This document shows positions 59,068 through 64,000 of a stretch of DNA of 64,000 nt, one piece after another. Numbering within the stretch: the first letter of the stretch is position 1; the number at the start of each line of letters is the position of its first letter. The stretch covers positions 14,683,097-14,747,096 of the forward strand of contig CM051457.1 of the NCBI GenBank assembly GCA_028274465.1, given 5' to 3'. The notes under the pieces were generated by a model. The model worked only from the letters and a program-made list of their open reading frames with translations, was not told where the DNA came from and did not search any database. This stretch comes from Plantago ovata. Lineage: Eukaryota > Streptophyta > Magnoliopsida > Lamiales > Plantaginaceae. Made by a program: the position numbers and the translations under genes.

Positions 59068-62000
59068 TTAGGATTCTGATTTCTCAGCCAGATAGTGTTC
59101 AAGCATATCGTCTTCATCATCTGCACCAAGAAAAAACAAAACACAATAATGGGTGGTGGTGGTAATGGTCTCAAAGCTCAGATTACGGTTTCTTTTCATA
59201 TACTCGGCAGGAGTATCAATTGTGGTCACCAGTACCTTGGTGTGTAGAAGCTGTTAATGAGAGTGAGATGAGATAATATAGATAGAAAGTTACCTTCGAA
59301 GTCATCATCGTCCTCAAAATCAATGTCTTCCTCATCTTCCTCAGAACCCTCAGCAGCAGCTATCGCCCCTCTCTGCACACACATAAATCACAAAGCCAAA
59401 TTGATTATGACATGTACTTCATATGTTCAATACAGCATCTAGAAGCTAGACAAATGGTGCTCGCACTAATCTAGTAAAAGAGTTATGGATATGCTCAAAC
59501 CGGGTTCTATCTCTTGTTCAGAGCTTGTCGTTTATTCATATGATACAGCGCATGTCTAGTTATTTCCCGAATAATATTCAGCTTCGGATTCAAGCCTTCA
59601 GCATATGATACAACCAGCCATCGGATATCATTTTATGGCATTACAAGTTTTATTCAGAACCAGCCACAAGTTTAAGTGGAGAATGAGAGACCTAAGGGAA
59701 AGGGTCACTGGCATTTCCTGTAAACATGTGTGTATTGACAGGAACACAGGAGCTATAGTTTTCTGATTAACTTTAGACAAACTTCAGAGATTACCAACTA
59801 ACAAGCATTACCACGATCTGCAACATAAAGACTTGACATGCAAACCAGGTTAAGAAAAAATACCGCTGAAGCTCTTCCAGTTTCAAACCACTGTCTGCCT
59901 GTAAGCTTTTTCTCCTTCGGCGTAGCAAGTGCTGAATCAGGCATTAACCTAAAATAATGAACCGTGAGGAGATTTCTGTCAGGGTGGATGAAATAAAGCA
60001 AAACATATTCTGATTCTCTCTTCCTGGGTTAAACATATCTGCCCCATTCACTCAAATCAAGTTATCTTCATCATTATTCATTGATTCAACTTACAGCAGT
60101 GAGTGGTTCTTACCCTTCTTACGCGATACAGTTTCTGAAGCGACAACATTGTATAATCACAATTTTATATATAACTATCATATTTTTATCATTTTTTGGC
60201 TGCAAGCCAGCTATGAACGTCCCTTAGACTGGACTGAGAATGTAACAAACAAAACTTAGACACTCACTTAGCTCTCTCGAGTGCTAATTCTGCTTCAAAT
60301 CTCTCCCTCCATGCCAAAAATGATTCAACAGTGACAGGCTCTCCATGTGGTATGATAACCTGGAAATAGAGTAGCCAACAAAACACCAAGTCTATTAAAG
60401 AATCCATCAAAGTCAATGCTAGCATACTAAATTAAAGGGGTTTGCTGAACAAATAGAAATCTAAAGAATGGATGACACAAGTCCGCAATCAAACCTTCAG
60501 AGTTCAGAGGTGGGTTTTCCCCTTTACTGTTTTTTTCTTTCCTTGTAAAAGGTAATGTCAAATTATTTTACATAAAACCTAATGCATATTGAAAGGAGAA
60601 AAATGACCAATATCAAGTATAGGATTTCAAGATTTAGACATAGCTTGAACCGAGTAAATAAGAAGAGAGAATCATTGGTCTTGCAAAAGGAAAAAACAAA
60701 AGTAGGGGGCCTCAATCACACCGGGATTGACAACAGAGTATGATGTAAAAACCCTCAGAATCAATCCTCCTAACGGGTGAATTTCCAAGAGAGAGAGGAT
60801 ACATTAAGATGACTCCTTTAGAACTGGACACCGATGATGCAGAAGGTGGTTTCTACACTCTTATTAGAGGGTGTTTCCCAGGATTTTTAGGACTTCAGTA
60901 AGTTTGTATATGGATTAAGGGTTTCTTCTAGCTTATGATTTGACTTCGAGTTATTTTACCTTATACATATCCAAGCTGAAGCTAGAAGTCATACTTGCAG
61001 ACATAATAGCTCACAAACAGACTTGAGAAGTCTTACTGGACTTCTCCGTGCTAATGTCTAAGTTTAGCCCACAATGTTCCCCATTCAAACTACACAGTTA
61101 TAATACGAACAGTTCTTCCAATCAATAAGAAAACCAATGAATTCTTCCTGCCTGAATTTTAGATACTTCTGGTTCATTATAGGAAAAAAATATATGAAAG
61201 CATATACTTTTCCAAATTGAAGCGTTTGGGTACCAACATAGATGTTGTAAGCATTTATCTAATATCAGATTTCCGAGACCATTTCTGGTTTAAGCCATTA
61301 TACAGTCCTCGTGAAGGAGGATTGTTCATGATTTAGGCACTTCTCTCTATATAACTTCTTGCCACTCTAAAACTACATTGGTTTTATGCATGCGCATTGC
61401 AATACCAATCATATAAAAGTGAAGAAAGGCCTTACTGGTAAATACTGAATACGTGTAAACAGGAATAGAAAAAGTACCTCGTCTTTTTTGGACTCAAGTT
61501 CCTTAGCATCTTCAGCTTCAGGATCCTGACAATATCTTTCCGAGAGCCATTCCTTAGCTGATGTAACCAGTGTATAGATCATGGATAAACCAAGATTTTC
61601 TGTTGCCTGTTGGCACATGAGCATTTAGAAATACTACTAGTTGCAACACTAATGATTGAATTTAGGGCCGAGTCATGTCGTGGAGCTAAGCAATTGGGTT
61701 CAGGTTGTTTACGTTTCATGCTCTATTTACAACATTATTCAATAAAGCCATAAAGTTTATCTTAGTTCTAAATTATATAGCATTATGTGTGTGTGCGTGT
61801 GTGTGTGTTGGGGTGTGGGTCGGTGGGAGATCATAGTTAATATTAATTTGTCTCCAAGATTCTCCAGAGTTTCCAATCTACGTTTCATGATATGACAGTT
61901 CCAGCACAAATATGGCAAGTCATGATCGCTTTACAGTTCATACATTGACATCGGTCATCATTAAAATAAAAAATATATATAAAAAAAAAAAAAGAAAGAA

Positions 62001-63455
62001 AGAAAGAGAGAGAGATACATGCATATAAGGGTTTATGGACATTACCTCTTGCTGCAGCTTTTCTTTCAGAATTCGGAGATCCTCCGATAGAATTCCTTTC
62101 ACACTGAAAGCAAAATCCAGACTTAAAATAAGTTCTCAGCAAATACTTATGCTTGAATGCAGCAAATGGTGCTTGATTGATAGCTAAAGGAAGTATTGCC
62201 ATTTTGTGATTACAAAGTTTGATGATTTTAAAATGTGTACTAAATAGAATACTCGTCACAGCTCTTAGTATCAAGAAGACAATCAGAGAAGATATAGTAG
62301 TAACCTGTCCAAAGTCAGAAGTGGGGGTTCATCAGGATAATTTTCTGTGTGCGAGAATATCAAAGCTAGCTCAACTGTATCAAGAAACATGCAGAACTTG
62401 TTAGTCTTAGAGTTAAATAAAGACCACCAGATATAAACCACCAAGTGTAGATATAAAGACCGTGAGGGCGAGGTGCTTGTGCTTCATCTGCCTCATCGTC
62501 CTGTTAGGAATGATATAAATAAAAACAATTAAACGACGATCGCACTACTGAATCATAAACTGTACAGCCAATATTAATGCTCCAGAAGAGACAGAAAGTA
62601 TGTTTACCTGCGGACAAACAGAAATCTGAAAGCAACGATTTGAAGTGCTTAAGCCACTTTCACTTGGGTGAATTTCTGATACAACGAATTCACTGAACTA
62701 TTAGATGATAATTTAGGAACATTAATGGAAACATATTAAGCAAGTAGAGCAAGAAAATTAGAAAACAACAACACAAACCTTTGAAATCATCCATAAGAAT
62801 GGCTTCCAAGGCCTCTATTTCCATCTCCTGCTCCTGCTTATTATAGTCTGTTCAATAGCATTAGCAGATATAGACATTAAATCAACCACACATATTATGC
62901 TACATTTAACATAAAGAGCTTGAATATTAATCTCAAACCAGTACTGAACCTGCTGAACCAAGAAAGATCTCAAAGGTTTCATTCATCATAATTCAGTGTT
63001 TTGAGTAATCACTATAACCACATCCACGCTCGTATTAGGCCTCACAAAACGAATTGGGAGAGCCCTATTCGATTTTTATTTTTTTTTATCTCAACCTAAC
63101 AAACTCAATTACTTCTTCTCATATTGCCTAATCAATTAGTTTTTTCATATCTGTGTCTTTGAAGTTTCCTTGTCCTATATGTACCAGCTACTGAAAAGTA
63201 GAAAGCCACTCACAGAGTCATATCTCAACTACCAACAAAACCAATTCTACCTAAAATCGAAGAAACACAATTCAAGAACTAACAATCAAAGGCACAAAAC
63301 GAATCTCTCCTTAAAGTCCACTTAGTAATTCTCATGTCAATTGCAGAAATATGAAATTCCACATCAGAAACTGATGATATTCCACAAGATGTTAGACAAG
63401 AAAGATTCGATCTTTAATATCAAGAACTTGAACAAAGATTAAACATACCTGCCAT
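59068..63455 (-). CDS. RWDD1: RWD domain-containing protein 1 homologue (DFRP2), 11 exons
   Basis: Exons in order: 63455-63449, 62847-62779, 62675-62608, 62500-62461, 62374-62305, 62103-62046, 61606-61478, 60359-60268, 59948-59864, 59372-59294, 59120-59068. All are GT..AG and total 750 bases, 249 residues, as in RWDD1 of other eukaryotes. An N-terminal RWD domain (about residues 8-120) shows QEQEMEIEALEAILMDDF, HTENYPDEPPLLTL and LGLSMIYTLVTSAKEWL. A charged helical middle (VTVESFLAWRERFEAELA) and the conserved KKLTGRQWFETGRA follow, then a strongly acidic tail (EEDEEDIDFEDDDDFEDDED). In animals and yeast this family (DFRP2/Gir2) binds and stabilises the GTPase DRG2/Rbg2 and contacts ribosomes or GCN1. 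The first exon encodes only seven bases of coding sequence. The gene looks intact; the role in plants is by homology. Confidence 0.93.
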
Positions 63456-63646
63456 GGCTGTTTGCTTGCTCAATGGCTACTATGGATTGATCTTTCCCTT
63501 CTGCAAATTGTCGAAAGGAATAAAACCCCTCAAAAAAAAACAACCAAAACCTAAATTAAATTCAGAATTTTATTCACGTTCTGAGCGAGAATTAGCGCTC
63601 AGGGTTTTGGAGCGCGAACTAAATTTCACTAATTCGTCAGGAAGAA

Positions 63647-63656
63647 CTTATATAAG
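63647..63656 (-). promoter_or_regulatory. TATA-like box of RWDD1
   Basis: The palindromic CTTATATAAG lies about 190 bases before the start codon. It is a plausible core promoter element just upstream of the coding-side leader. Confidence 0.45.
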
Positions 63657-63683
63657 AACTGAGAAAAGAGATGTGATTAGGAA

Positions 63684-63856
63684 AGTTCTGTTCTTTTCGT
63701 CTGAAAATTAATTATTTTAAATTCAATTCAAATGCATTCAGTTCAGTTCAGTTCATATTTGACTAATAGTATTTTGTACTACAAATAATTTCAGTTCAGA
63801 TCCATTCAGTTCATTTCAGTTCAGTTCAGTTCTTTTCATACGAAGAGAACAAAGCC
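63684..63856. mobile_element. Short MITE rich in TTCAGTTCA words, copy 2
   Basis: It runs from 'gttctgttcttttcgtctg' to 'acgaagagaacaaagcc', imperfect inverted ends, with the interior shared in order with 46552-46709. It sits about 30 bases beyond the RWDD1 TATA-like box, so it may contribute promoter sequence. Confidence 0.7.
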
Positions 63857-64000
63857 GAAGTAGTAGGAATGGCAAATCGTCTGGGCAGCCCAGCTCAATT
63901 TCTCCCGGATGTTTGAAGAGGTAACGGTGAAGGCCGATGGGCCGTTAGTGACCAAAACTCATTTTGGGCAAGCATGAGATTTCAAGTTCTGTTTGGGTCC

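Overview
The window is nuclear DNA of a flowering plant, most likely a core eudicot. The genes have many short AT-rich introns with canonical GT..AG borders. The protein families are plant ones: plant-type F-box-associated proteins, an ILR1-like auxin-conjugate hydrolase, GASA/snakin, DUF868 and a HECATE/bHLH87-type bHLH. The spacers hold Copia, LINE RNase H, Stowaway, hAT-type MITE and SINE-like debris. Lineage below eudicot is a guess; the window itself does not prove Caryophyllales or any other order.

Layout. 0-5 kb: gene-poor, repeat-rich. 5.35-5.83 kb: a two-exon secreted cysteine-rich peptide. 6.8-19.5 kb: three tandem F-box-associated genes, all broken. The middle one is split in its F-box by a truncated Copia fragment. 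The second and third copies share about 1.5 kb of downstream DNA that carries an orphan signal-peptide exon. 19.9-22.7 kb (minus): an intact 11-exon myo-inositol oxygenase. 25-27.4 kb (minus): a LINE RNase H remnant and a serpin with a decayed first exon. 30.8 kb (plus): DUF868. 32.8-33.8 kb (minus): DRT102. 37.3-38.6 kb (minus): bHLH87-like factor. 39-46.8 kb: gene-poor, with two long inverted-repeat elements. 46.85-52.8 kb (minus): five-exon IAA-amino acid hydrolase ending in HDEL. 53.7-54.9 kb (plus): secreted RNase T2 homologue lacking both catalytic histidines. 57.5-58.5 kb (plus): GASA/snakin-like peptide with 10 instead of 12 cysteines and a polyleucine upstream ORF in its leader. 59.1-63.5 kb (minus): 11-exon RWDD1/DFRP2 homologue.

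The genes form no operon or obvious pathway cluster. Housekeeping-type loci (MIOX, DRT102, RWDD1) are interspersed with secreted or defence-like families and decaying duplicates. No clearly new multi-gene system was found. The items most worth a second look are the microsatellite-encoded uORF before the GASA-like gene, the apparently dead RNase T2, the loss in the GASA-like protein of two cysteines that form one snakin disulphide, and the Copia fragment in the F-box gene with a copied 24-bp filler. Exon structures were worked out by hand from splice signals, reading-frame continuity and family knowledge; coding lengths were checked to be multiples of three.
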